Both the position numbers and the translations under genes were made by a program. The notes beneath the pieces were generated by a model. That model did no database searches and had not been told where the DNA came from. It worked only from the letters and a program-made list of their open reading frames with translations. DNA of 64,000 nucleotides. Source: Cinnamomum chago. Taxonomy: Eukaryota > Streptophyta > Magnoliopsida > Laurales > Lauraceae. This document shows, in pieces, positions 54,833 through 64,000 of this stretch. Location of the stretch: positions 32,964,501-33,028,500 of the forward strand of contig CP142453.1 of NCBI GenBank assembly GCA_038049695.1. The letters run 5' to 3'. Position 1 is the stretch's first letter, and each line of letters opens with the position of its first letter.

Positions 54833-55978
54833 TTAATCATTTATGAGGTAGTAATCTGGTGGTTGTGGACTGGGGGTCCATACTCCATAATCATTTTCTC
54901 TTTGGAAGAGCTTGATAAGCTGTCTCTTTGTTCTTTCAGTAATATGAAGAGACGATGCATTTTGAAATGTTTCTAGAATTTCATCAAGAACTGTATGGCC
55001 AGCTCGAAAGGGATCATAATAAACAAATGTATCTTCTGCAAGATCTTCATCAATGCAGACGACGCGACGACCATCGCTCCAGATTCCCTTAAAAGTACGA
55101 GCAAATTCGAAATGTCTTTTGAGATTGATGAATCTTTGATTTTGATCAGCTTGAATATTGTAGAATTGTAGACGCTCCAGGCTGTAACTGAGATCTGCAG
55201 CATCTGAGGATTCAAATTGTTCTGCTTGATTCCAATTGCGATCAGGAAGATGTTCATAATCATTGATTGGAAGGCTGTATTTCTGACAGAATAAATCTCC
55301 GTCTTCATAATTCATAAGGATCCATAATTGATATGGTTGATAAAACCGGAATTCATCTCTTTCTCCAAGAGTGGAAGAGATTGTCATGAGAAGATTGCGC
55401 TTGGTGATGCCAAGGCAACTGAGAGCATATTTGACAATTGCAGGCAACTGTCGATGAATTGCTAAATTGTCTCTGTCGAGAATGAATCGATGAACTAGAC
55501 CTTGTTCAATATAAGAAATATCAAATTCATCAGCGGGCAGGAACATCTTTGGAAAACCAGTGGCCCAGCTGAGATAGGATGCTTGATTAATTAGTCGCTC
55601 CATGATCTGACAAGAGAGAGTTTCCTCTCTAATTCTTGCAGATAAATCGTCCGGAAGAAGAGTATTAACCCTTTCCAGGATTTGGTTTCTGTATTCAATT
55701 GGAGGGAGGGGTGACGATGCACATTGCTGTTCAAGCATTTGAATTTTTGATTCTAAATATTTGATATGATTTGACAAATCAGAGAGGTGCTTTCGCATTA
55801 GAAAATTACGTTGGCCAGTAAGGCATGCACTCCAAATGTTATCAATAAGGGTTTGAGAAGCAGCAGAGGGTGCTGGATAGAAGGATGGAAAAGGTATTTG
55901 AAAGGGTAGTTCTTCATTAACAGGAACAGAGGCTTTATCTGAATCTATGGGTTGTTTGCCTTTATCCTTAGAAGACAT
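54833..55978 (-). CDS. ORF2-A, unknown protein of component A (381 aa)
   Basis: The reference copy; the start is 96 nt after the ORF1-A stop, with no overlap. The N-terminus KDKGKQPID echoes RGKGKNPVID of ORF2-B. Residues 65-82 carry Leu/Ile at heptad positions (65, 68, 72, 75, 79, 82), predicting a short coiled coil (LSDLSNHIKYLESKIQML). The remaining ~290 residues are acidic and aromatic with no motif I recognise (CIDEDLAEDTFVYYDP near residue 305). There is no signal peptide or membrane segment. It is placed like ORF2 of florendoviruses. The coiled coil suggests self-association or binding to the coat protein, which is inference. The three full-length copies are open and almost identical. 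Confidence 0.87.
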   Translation of the reverse strand: MSSKDKGKQPIDSDKASVPVNEELPFQIPFPSFYPAPSAASQTLIDNIWSACLTGQRNFLMRKHLSDLSNHIKYLESKIQMLEQQCASSPLPPIEYRNQILERVNTLLPDDLSARIREETLSCQIMERLINQASYLSWATGFPKMFLPADEFDISYIEQGLVHRFILDRDNLAIHRQLPAIVKYALSCLGITKRNLLMTISSTLGERDEFRFYQPYQLWILMNYEDGDLFCQKYSLPINDYEHLPDRNWNQAEQFESSDAADLSYSLERLQFYNIQADQNQRFINLKRHFEFARTFKGIWSDGRRVVCIDEDLAEDTFVYYDPFRAGHTVLDEILETFQNASSLHITERTKRQLIKLFQRENDYGVWTPSPQPPDYYLIND

Positions 55979-56074
55979 GACTGGTTCCCTAAGGGAAGAA
56001 AATGGAAATTAGTTATAAAAATCTGTAGTGATGCAATAAAAAACTGTATTTTGGAAATATGGAGATGTATGCAA

Positions 56075-59000
56075 TTAAGTATTAATTCCATTTATTCTAC
56101 CAAGCCGTGGGCTTTCTATGAATTCAAATTTGATAGGCTTATCATCAATTGATGTATGAATTCCATCGGTATTTACAGAAAATGGCTGAATTTTTAATAA
56201 GAAGGGTGTCCCTAAAATGACATCATTCGTTAATGTTTTTGTTACAGCAAAGGAAGTTTGAATGCATTTTCCATTTTTACAGATATGGGCATTTGGAATC
56301 TTATAATTGACTATTATATTCTTTCCATTTGCTGTGCCAATGGTGTAATTTTTTATTTTTTCAAAATACTTTGTTGGAATTAATCCTTCACGGATGCAAT
56401 TTACATCTGCTCCACTGTCAATTAAACAGTCAACAGATAAATTAAATTCTTTGATTTTTAGAGTGACAGTAGTATACCATTTATGATAATGATATTTAGT
56501 GATGGAATTTACGAATTCTTGAATTTCTTCATCAAATTCTTTTTCTAAATTAGAATCTTCTTGATTATTTGAGCTAAATTCTTTACCTAATTCAAGGATT
56601 TCAATTCTTGTTTTTAATTTAGCAATTTCTTTAGTTGCTTCTTCTTTTAAGTTTGCAATTTCATGTTTTGTTTCATTAACTTCATTATGGAGATCTTGAA
56701 GGGTTAAAGGTTTTGAAGAGCTTGGTTTTTGGGAAAGAATATCTTTCATGGAAAGTGATTGAAAATCTTTATGTTTCTTTGAGGTTTTGTCAGTAGATTT
56801 ATCTTCAAGCATTTTTCTATAATATTTTTTCTTTTCTTCTTCAGAGGTTATGTTTTCTATTAATTCCAGAAGTAATTCATCTTGAGCATTTAAAACATTA
56901 ATTGAGAAATAAGAAGATGAGGAGGAAGAATCATAAGAACTATCTTCGCTTTCGCAGCATATACAAATATCTTTATTATTTTCGGAATTATGAGAATGAT
57001 AATCTAATTCATTGATTTTCTTTTTTGAATCTTTATTAAAACAGTTATTTGCAAAATGTCCTTCTTTGCCGCATTTATAGCATGTGTAATTAGATTTATT
57101 AGTTTTATGGTTTGGTGAAGAGCTGGATTTTCTCTTCTTTGAATTGTATTTTTCATGTTTTCCTTTTGTATATTTTTTGTGATTTTTATAGGATCGATAT
57201 GATTTTTCATGATATCGTTTCTTTTTAGACCGATGTTTATGTTGATAAATTCGATTGGATGGATTTTGTAGGGGTTCATAGCCAAATTGATAGCAAAAAT
57301 CCCCTAATTCTTGTTTACCAATTTTCTTTTGTTTATGTAAATCGGCTTTAATTTTCATATCACTGCAAATAGACATACCAACACGTGAAATTTTTTGAAT
57401 TAAATCACCATATGTATAGTTAGCATAATTTAATCTTCCATTATTTTGTTCTCGTAGAACATTTTTTACTTTTTCTGCAAAATGAGTTGGAAGGCCAGAA
57501 ATAAATTTTTCTTTCCAGAAATCTTCATTAGAATTGAATAATTGAAAAACAAGGGATAAAAAGACATCTTTATACCATCTGAAATCAGATAAAGTTCGAC
57601 ATCGAAGATTGATTAATTGTTCTCTGTATTTTTCAATTTGATCACTAACATTTCCAGAAAAATTGATTAAAATATTATGAATTAGTGTTTCAACAGCATT
57701 AGAAATTGGCTGATTATTGGTATTAATAATGGGTTTACCTTCTTCAGTTAGTTTGACTGAATTTAGGATACTAGTTTTTTGGATTGAGGTTAGATAATAT
57801 TCCCACCAGCCATGAAGTTGGCCAGTAAATCCAATTATTATTGATTTAATGATTTCAGCTTGTGTATTGCCATAGATCATGCCTGCATTTGTATATAGTA
57901 TCATATTGCGCAGAATATTAAGAATTCCATATTCAGTAAGTCCATCAATATTCCATTCGACTAATGAACTACCATCATATTTACAATTTGCTATATCAGG
58001 AATTTCTTCAAATTGGAGATTCATTGGAGTGGGTCTACTGTAATAATTTTTTGTTTTTGATGTATGAGTTTTAGGATTGAAAATTCTATTAATTTCAGGG
58101 ATACATTGATCGTCAGAGTCATCTGTTGAAGTGTCAGTATGAGTGTCTGAAGACATTTGAATTGATGTTCCTTCAATGACTGCATTAATTGAGGAGCCTT
58201 CATTTATTGATTTACCTTTGTCTAAAGGATTGATTCTTAAAGAAATGTCATTTTGAAAGTCAGCAGGGAGTTTTAATGGCCTTTTGTCTAAAGTCAATTT
58301 TGTAATAAATTCTGAACATAATGAAGGGACATCTCTGGATATTTTATACGGAGCTGAAGAAGTTGATTCGTGTTGAGATATAGTATTTTCAATTCTTTGA
58401 GTTTGTGAACCAATAGTCTGTAAATAGAGATTTGTAAAGTTACTTTGTTCAACTAGATGAGATATATGTTCAACAGTAAGGAGTTTAGAAGTTGGCAGAG
58501 CATTTTTAAATGGAGTGGCAGTGATTTCTTTATGCCTTATAGTTTCTAAAGGAGGGTGAACCGATTCAACTTTACCTTTCTCGGTTTCCCATGTTTGTGT
58601 GGATTTATTAATTGTCATCATTATAGTTCCTTTTTTATTTATTTTGGACGAAAGCCAATCAAAGAAAGGGATATTTCGCCGTTCTTGATTCATTTGTTCA
58701 TACCATAATTCTTTTACTTGAGATCGTTCAAATTTAGAGAATTTGGTAAAAAACCATTTTGTCTTTGGATGTTTTAATAAATCTTGTTGAAGGAATTGTT
58801 TATCAATTTTGAAATCATGTATTACTTCATTAGATTCATGAATTAAGGAAATTGTATTAATTGATGCATTAAAATCGGATTCAGTTAATTTTACTGATTG
58901 TATATCTTCATCTTTTGCGCCTGAATAAACAGGGAAAGCTATGCCTGTAGGATGTATTGGGGGTGATGTGGGAATAGATGTTTGATGAAAATTAGAAGAG

Positions 59001-59941
59001 GCTGATTTATAAGATCCAGCGTCTGAAGGGATTGATCTTTTTGTGGATGAAAAGTGTGATCTTGGTGTATTGGCAAAATTTATTGTTACTTTTCCAGATG
59101 GATGTTCTGTAATAGATTCAACATCTTCATTAATTAAAGGGGTGATTTGTTGAGCTTCATCAAGCTCCCATTTTCCAGAAAGATTTACATCTTCCCATGT
59201 GATGAGTTTGGGGGTGGTGACTTTATTTCGAAAATTTGTAAGGAATAAGGTGGTTACTCCTTTGATTTGAGATGAATATGCTATTTCAGGGACAATTGTA
59301 TTCATTGCTTTATAATAAATTCTGTATACTATTGCAACATTTTGTGATTGGGGTTTCATATTGAATCCTTTTGTATGTATTCCGAGAGTGATGGCTTCAT
59401 GAGCACCGGGATCACTGAGTGATACGGTGTAATTGGGAAAACAATTAAAAAAGGCAGGGCCGTCATGAAGACTGGCTTCTACCATCCCTATTAGGGAATC
59501 TCTGAATGAATTATGTCTTCTATCTCGAACATATGCGAGACAGGATGTATTCAAACCAAGTCTGGTTAATGGCTTTATTGCAACTTGAACAAGTGCTATA
59601 TGCATGTATTTGTATTTTGATTTATGGATTTCAATTTTTTCTGCAGGAATGACCTGTAGATTTTCTTCATTTTGCTGTATTGAGAGGGTTTCTTCAACCG
59701 TCTTTATTACATAATTTGATTTTTGTATGAAAGATCCTTCTTTATAAATTGCTTTTAAAGAGACTTTAGGTATTGTCCAATCTTGGATTGATTTTTCTAA
59801 ATCATCAAAACTTATTTCTTCAAGATTTTTAATTGAAATTTTATTGATTATTGGCATGATGGATGATGATGCAGAAGAAGAATTAGAAGCTGTGTTAGAA
59901 GATGAATTTCTTCCGAATGATCTAAAAATTCCAGACATCAT
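56075..59941 (-). CDS. ORF1-A polyprotein: movement, coat, protease (1288 aa)
   Basis: An intact copy with all motifs of the 31799-35665 copy and the native C-terminus RINGINT. Distinctive: VSLKAIYKEG (Glu to Ala), the K-ELWYEQ haplotype, and a third version of the basic stretch before the knuckle (HEKYNSKKRKSSSSP, NKSNYTC), which is shared exactly with the next copy at 62418-64000. Together with ORF2-A and the upstream promoter it forms a complete component A. Confidence 0.94.
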   Translation of the reverse strand: MMSGIFRSFGRNSSSNTASNSSSASSSIMPIINKISIKNLEEISFDDLEKSIQDWTIPKVSLKAIYKEGSFIQKSNYVIKTVEETLSIQQNEENLQVIPAEKIEIHKSKYKYMHIALVQVAIKPLTRLGLNTSCLAYVRDRRHNSFRDSLIGMVEASLHDGPAFFNCFPNYTVSLSDPGAHEAITLGIHTKGFNMKPQSQNVAIVYRIYYKAMNTIVPEIAYSSQIKGVTTLFLTNFRNKVTTPKLITWEDVNLSGKWELDEAQQITPLINEDVESITEHPSGKVTINFANTPRSHFSSTKRSIPSDAGSYKSASSNFHQTSIPTSPPIHPTGIAFPVYSGAKDEDIQSVKLTESDFNASINTISLIHESNEVIHDFKIDKQFLQQDLLKHPKTKWFFTKFSKFERSQVKELWYEQMNQERRNIPFFDWLSSKINKKGTIMMTINKSTQTWETEKGKVESVHPPLETIRHKEITATPFKNALPTSKLLTVEHISHLVEQSNFTNLYLQTIGSQTQRIENTISQHESTSSAPYKISRDVPSLCSEFITKLTLDKRPLKLPADFQNDISLRINPLDKGKSINEGSSINAVIEGTSIQMSSDTHTDTSTDDSDDQCIPEINRIFNPKTHTSKTKNYYSRPTPMNLQFEEIPDIANCKYDGSSLVEWNIDGLTEYGILNILRNMILYTNAGMIYGNTQAEIIKSIIIGFTGQLHGWWEYYLTSIQKTSILNSVKLTEEGKPIINTNNQPISNAVETLIHNILINFSGNVSDQIEKYREQLINLRCRTLSDFRWYKDVFLSLVFQLFNSNEDFWKEKFISGLPTHFAEKVKNVLREQNNGRLNYANYTYGDLIQKISRVGMSICSDMKIKADLHKQKKIGKQELGDFCYQFGYEPLQNPSNRIYQHKHRSKKKRYHEKSYRSYKNHKKYTKGKHEKYNSKKRKSSSSPNHKTNKSNYTCYKCGKEGHFANNCFNKDSKKKINELDYHSHNSENNKDICICCESEDSSYDSSSSSSYFSINVLNAQDELLLELIENITSEEEKKKYYRKMLEDKSTDKTSKKHKDFQSLSMKDILSQKPSSSKPLTLQDLHNEVNETKHEIANLKEEATKEIAKLKTRIEILELGKEFSSNNQEDSNLEKEFDEEIQEFVNSITKYHYHKWYTTVTLKIKEFNLSVDCLIDSGADVNCIREGLIPTKYFEKIKNYTIGTANGKNIIVNYKIPNAHICKNGKCIQTSFAVTKTLTNDVILGTPFLLKIQPFSVNTDGIHTSIDDKPIKFEFIESPRLGRINGINT

Positions 59942-61175
59942 TAATTAATTATAATCACTAATCAGAATGATTGGTGGCCTGTCAACGATTTACGCCACAA
60001 AGCCCTAAACGCTCTCCTGGCTAACGGGCAACAAAGGCGACGCGACAAGGGGGCCTCGGACCCAAATCACTCCTTTTAGCAACAACAACCAATTAACTCT
60101 ATCTAGTCAAGTTAGATCAAAATTCAGAAATGCAGCTACCTAACATAGATTCGATTCTACTATGCAAACAACAAACAAATAACCAAAGAAGGAAAGAGAC
60201 ATGATGCATGCAAAATTTTGCAAATAAATTGAAATAATTGAAAGCTTAACGAGCTATCAAAATGGATAAAGGAATTGATACTTCATTGATAAAATATTTC
60301 TTACAATAAGAGAAGACTGGGATGGCTCTGATACCAATTCGACGAGACCGGGACCGAACCAGTAAACTCTAAGTAAGACTGAATTGAAAGAAGGGAAAGA
60401 AAGCGGAAAATTTACAAGTGTAAGTATTTGATGATGTGAGACAAGGGCTCACAAACCCTATTTATAGACCTTCATACTGAATTACATTTGAAATGTATTT
60501 GAAATCCGCAATGGGATAAGATGTATACGTCATTTGCACTGTATCACTGTTGCATATAATATGCATTACTGTTGCTGCTGCATGAGTGAGATGACTTTAT
60601 TGCTGACGGACGTCATTGAATTTGCTGCTGCATGCGTCTGACAGTCGGCGGAGAAATTATCGCTGTATTTGCTGCAGGGGGCAGGATATACTGTATGCTC
60701 AGCTGACGCGGCGGAGACTGCAGGCACTTGAGACTGAATTGTTGACTTTAAATTCCTTAATACTTTATTTGAAATAGTAGTCTAGGGATTACTTTAAGAA
60801 GAATAGTAATCCATAGCTCACAAATGTGGACTTTTGGAATTTTTTATACTTTTTTCAAATGAAAGCATTCGAAAGAACTTTATATGAGTGAGGCACATGA
60901 AAATGACATGTGTTGTTTATAAAAGCATGATGGTGACAAGAATTTAAAGCTTGACTTCATGGAGGCTACACATGGATGAATGAGATAATGAAGCTTCATT
61001 ATTTGCAGGACACATGGCAGCATGGGGAGAGCTGTGCTGACTTTGGGGACTGCATTGAAAATTGCATTCGGACATCTGTATAGCTGAATTAATTCTGCAT
61101 GGAGGTGGATGAAGGCTGTATTCGATGGCGAGATCTGCATTGAAATTTGCATGATATTGCTGCATGTGCTGGATT
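59942..61175 (-). promoter_or_regulatory. A-type intergenic region: 3' UTR, promoter, leader
   Basis: The complete A-A intergenic region. TATAAATA is at 60466-60459 (minus strand), the expected start near 60435-60432, the primer site at 60323-60336, and the TGACG-GA-CGTCA pair at 60604-60615. The leader runs from 60322 to 59942, with GCTTAACGAGC where others have GCTTAAAGAGC. Apart from that it matches the region at 53987-54832 closely. Confidence 0.8.
60323..60336 (-). other. Primer-binding site, initiator tRNA-Met
   Basis: A full 14-nt TGGTATCAGAGCCA on the minus strand, at the A-A junction. Confidence 0.92.
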
Positions 61176-62321
61176 TTAATCATTTATGAGGTAGTAATCT
61201 GGTGGTTGTGGACTGGGGGTCCATACTCCATAATCATTTTCTCTTTGGAAGAGCTTGATAAGCTGTCTCTTTGTTCTTTCAGTAATATGAAGAGACGATG
61301 CATTTTGAAATGTTTCTAGAATTTCATCAAGAACTGTATGGCCAGCTCGAAAGGGATCATAATAAACAAATGTATCTTCTGCAAGATCTTCATCAATGCA
61401 GACGACGCGACGACCATCGCTCCAGATTCCCTTAAAAGTACGAGCAAATTCGAAATGTCTTTTGAGATTGATGAATCTTTGATTTTGATCAGCTTGAATA
61501 TTGTAGAATTGTAGACGCTCCAGGCTGTAACTGAGATCTGCAGCATCTGAGGATTCAAATTGTTCTGCTTGATTCCAATTGCGATCAGGAAGATGTTCAT
61601 AATCATTGATTGGAAGGCTGTATTTCTGACAGAATAAATCTCCGTCTTCATAATTCATAAGGATCCATAATTGATATGGTTGATAAAACCGGAATTCATC
61701 TCTTTCTCCAAGAGTGGAAGAGATTGTCATGAGAAGATTGCGCTTGGTGATGCCAAGGCAACTGAGAGCATATTTGACAATTGCAGGCAACTGTCGATGA
61801 ATTGCTAAATTGTCTCTGTCGAGAATGAATCGATGAACTAGACCTTGTTCAATATAAGAAATATCAAATTCATCAGCGGGCAGGAACATCTTTGGAAAAC
61901 CAGTGGCCCAGCTGAGATAGGATGCTTGATTAATTAGTCGCTCCATGATCTGACAAGAGAGAGTTTCCTCTCTAATTCTTGCAGATAAATCGTCCGGAAG
62001 AAGAGTATTAACCCTTTCCAGGATTTGGTTTCTGTATTCAATTGGAGGGAGGGGTGACGATGCACATTGCTGTTCAAGCATTTGAATTTTTGATTCTAAA
62101 TATTTGATATGATTTGACAAATCAGAGAGGTGCTTTCGCATTAGAAAATTACGTTGGCCAGTAAGGCATGCACTCCAAATGTTATCAATAAGGGTTTGAG
62201 AAGCAGCAGAGGGTGCTGGATAGAAGGATGGAAAAGGTATTTGAAAGGGTAGTTCTTCATTAACAGGAACAGAGGCTTTATCTGAATCTATGGGTTGTTT
62301 GCCTTTATCCTTAGAAGACAT
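61176..62321 (-). CDS. ORF2-A, unknown protein of component A (381 aa)
   Basis: Intact; the protein is the same as that of the 54833 copy, as expected for a tandem duplicate. It is preceded by the usual 96-nt gap after ORF1-A. The function is unknown. Confidence 0.86.
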   Translation of the reverse strand: MSSKDKGKQPIDSDKASVPVNEELPFQIPFPSFYPAPSAASQTLIDNIWSACLTGQRNFLMRKHLSDLSNHIKYLESKIQMLEQQCASSPLPPIEYRNQILERVNTLLPDDLSARIREETLSCQIMERLINQASYLSWATGFPKMFLPADEFDISYIEQGLVHRFILDRDNLAIHRQLPAIVKYALSCLGITKRNLLMTISSTLGERDEFRFYQPYQLWILMNYEDGDLFCQKYSLPINDYEHLPDRNWNQAEQFESSDAADLSYSLERLQFYNIQADQNQRFINLKRHFEFARTFKGIWSDGRRVVCIDEDLAEDTFVYYDPFRAGHTVLDEILETFQNASSLHITERTKRQLIKLFQRENDYGVWTPSPQPPDYYLIND

Positions 62322-62417
62322 GACTGGTTCCCTAAGGGAAGAAAATGGAAATTAGTTATAAAAATCTGTAGTGATGCAATAAAAAACTGTATTTTGGAAA
62401 TATGGAGATGTATGCAA

Positions 62418-64000
62418 TTAAGTATTAATTCCATTTATTCTACCAAGCCGTGGGCTTTCTATGAATTCAAATTTGATAGGCTTATCATCAATTGATGTAT
62501 GAATTCCATCGGTATTTACAGAAAATGGCTGAATTTTTAATAAGAAGGGTGTCCCTAAAATGACATCATTCGTTAATGTTTTTGTTACAGCAAAGGAAGT
62601 TTGAATGCATTTTCCATTTTTACAGATATGGGCATTTGGAATCTTATAATTGACTATTATATTCTTTCCATTTGCTGTGCCAATGGTGTAATTTTTTATT
62701 TTTTCAAAATACTTTGTTGGAATTAATCCTTCACGGATGCAATTTACATCTGCTCCACTGTCAATTAAACAGTCAACAGATAAATTAAATTCTTTGATTT
62801 TTAGAGTGACAGTAGTATACCATTTATGATAATGATATTTAGTGATGGAATTTACGAATTCTTGAATTTCTTCATCAAATTCTTTTTCTAAATTAGAATC
62901 TTCTTGATTATTTGAGCTAAATTCTTTACCTAATTCAAGGATTTCAATTCTTGTTTTTAATTTAGCAATTTCTTTAGTTGCTTCTTCTTTTAAGTTTGCA
63001 ATTTCATGTTTTGTTTCATTAACTTCATTATGGAGATCTTGAAGGGTTAAAGGTTTTGAAGAGCTTGGTTTTTGGGAAAGAATATCTTTCATGGAAAGTG
63101 ATTGAAAATCTTTATGTTTCTTTGAGGTTTTGTCAGTAGATTTATCTTCAAGCATTTTTCTATAATATTTTTTCTTTTCTTCTTCAGAGGTTATGTTTTC
63201 TATTAATTCCAGAAGTAATTCATCTTGAGCATTTAAAACATTAATTGAGAAATAAGAAGATGAGGAGGAAGAATCATAAGAACTATCTTCGCTTTCGCAG
63301 CATATACAAATATCTTTATTATTTTCGGAATTATGAGAATGATAATCTAATTCATTGATTTTCTTTTTTGAATCTTTATTAAAACAGTTATTTGCAAAAT
63401 GTCCTTCTTTGCCGCATTTATAGCATGTGTAATTAGATTTATTAGTTTTATGGTTTGGTGAAGAGCTGGATTTTCTCTTCTTTGAATTGTATTTTTCATG
63501 TTTTCCTTTTGTATATTTTTTGTGATTTTTATAGGATCGATATGATTTTTCATGATATCGTTTCTTTTTAGACCGATGTTTATGTTGATAAATTCGATTG
63601 GATGGATTTTGTAGGGGTTCATAGCCAAATTGATAGCAAAAATCCCCTAATTCTTGTTTACCAATTTTCTTTTGTTTATGTAAATCGGCTTTAATTTTCA
63701 TATCACTGCAAATAGACATACCAACACGTGAAATTTTTTGAATTAAATCACCATATGTATAGTTAGCATAATTTAATCTTCCATTATTTTGTTCTCGTAG
63801 AACATTTTTTACTTTTTCTGCAAAATGAGTTGGAAGGCCAGAAATAAATTTTTCTTTCCAGAAATCTTCATTAGAATTGAATAATTGAAAAACAAGGGAT
63901 AAAAAGACATCTTTATACCATCTGAAATCAGATAAAGTTCGACATCGAAGATTGATTAATTGTTCTCTGTATTTTTCAATTTGATCACTAACATTTCCAG
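62418..64000 (-). CDS. ORF1-A polyprotein, C-terminal part (runs off window)
   Basis: The C-terminal ~527 residues of ORF1-A, from the end of the coat region through the knuckle CYKCGKEGHFANNC, coiled coil and protease DSGADVNC to RINGINT. It is open throughout and cut only by the window edge. Its protein sequence is the same as in the 56075 copy over the shared part. Confidence 0.92.
   Translation of the reverse strand, partial: GNVSDQIEKYREQLINLRCRTLSDFRWYKDVFLSLVFQLFNSNEDFWKEKFISGLPTHFAEKVKNVLREQNNGRLNYANYTYGDLIQKISRVGMSICSDMKIKADLHKQKKIGKQELGDFCYQFGYEPLQNPSNRIYQHKHRSKKKRYHEKSYRSYKNHKKYTKGKHEKYNSKKRKSSSSPNHKTNKSNYTCYKCGKEGHFANNCFNKDSKKKINELDYHSHNSENNKDICICCESEDSSYDSSSSSSYFSINVLNAQDELLLELIENITSEEEKKKYYRKMLEDKSTDKTSKKHKDFQSLSMKDILSQKPSSSKPLTLQDLHNEVNETKHEIANLKEEATKEIAKLKTRIEILELGKEFSSNNQEDSNLEKEFDEEIQEFVNSITKYHYHKWYTTVTLKIKEFNLSVDCLIDSGADVNCIREGLIPTKYFEKIKNYTIGTANGKNIIVNYKIPNAHICKNGKCIQTSFAVTKTLTNDVILGTPFLLKIQPFSVNTDGIHTSIDDKPIKFEFIESPRLGRINGINT

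Larger units (their letters stand above)
53994..60336 (-). mobile_element. Unit-length component A copy (about 6.34 kb)
   Basis: From primer site to primer site: leader, intact ORF1-A, intact ORF2-A, 3' UTR and promoter. It is the only complete A unit in the window. Confidence 0.9.
53987..64000 (-). mobile_element. Endogenous pararetrovirus block 9 (A-A tandem, minus)
   Basis: One complete component-A unit and most of a second, head to tail, running off the right edge. The low-coordinate end coincides with the primer site. The two units are identical wherever I compared them in the variable basic region and in the 3' UTR. Confidence 0.93.

Noticed and set aside
1-64000. LTR retrotransposon
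   Set aside because: There is a tRNA-Met primer site and RT-RNase H, but no integrase, no LTR pairs at element ends, and a 30K movement protein is present; this is a caulimovirid.

Overview
The window is wall-to-wall endogenous pararetrovirus (family Caulimoviridae) in what is almost certainly a flowering-plant nuclear genome. The evidence is a 30K-type movement protein, a CCHC-knuckle coat region, a DSGA aspartic protease, a YIDD reverse transcriptase with a C-terminal RNase H, no integrase, no LTRs, and a primer-binding site complementary to the 3' end of plant initiator tRNA-Met. The two-ORF layout (polyprotein plus an orphan ORF2) looks most like the endogenous genus Florendovirus, some members of which are reported to be bipartite. 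That genus call comes from memory of the family, not a search. I see no host gene; only two stretches of about 75-85 bp are not obviously viral. The host species cannot be named.

Two component types are present. Component A (about 6.34 kb) encodes ORF1-A (1288 aa: movement protein, coat region, zinc knuckle, coiled coil, aspartic protease, no RT) and ORF2-A (381 aa, unknown). Component B (about 5.77 kb) encodes ORF1-B (1114 aa: the same movement protein, then RT and RNase H, with no coat region or protease) and ORF2-B (391 aa, unknown). A and B share the promoter, tRNA primer site, leader and the first ~473 codons of ORF1 almost identically. Neither alone has a full caulimovirid gene set; together they do, so they read as a split genome whose halves complement each other.

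Layout in blocks of constant orientation: 1-7560 (-, A then B, running off the left edge); 7574-11271 (+, B, ends at the primer site); 11290-22411 (-, A-B-B); 22487-36081 (+, B-B-A, ends at the primer site); 36079-45122 (-, B-B); 45114-47974 (+, strong-stop-like piece plus rearranged B); 47977-52123 (-, A); 52209-53986 (+, A fragment); 53987-64000 (-, A-A, running off the right edge). Within blocks the units are head-to-tail concatemers, often mixing A and B. Between blocks orientation flips eight times, with short microhomologies or fillers at the joins.

Many ORFs are intact and copies are nearly identical, so the insertions or amplification are young or homogenised. Damage seen: one frameshift (about 2270-2277), one 23-bp deletion (20016/20017), nonsense changes at 23131 and 38772, a stop-creating 6-bp insertion near 45960, a 24-bp in-frame deletion near 44381, and truncations at the joins. 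The most informative signal is at the joins: several block ends fall exactly in the tRNA primer site, and two ~105-nt pieces run from the expected transcription start to the primer site, as minus-strand strong-stop DNA would. Misassembly of near-identical inverted copies is the main alternative for the large-scale layout.
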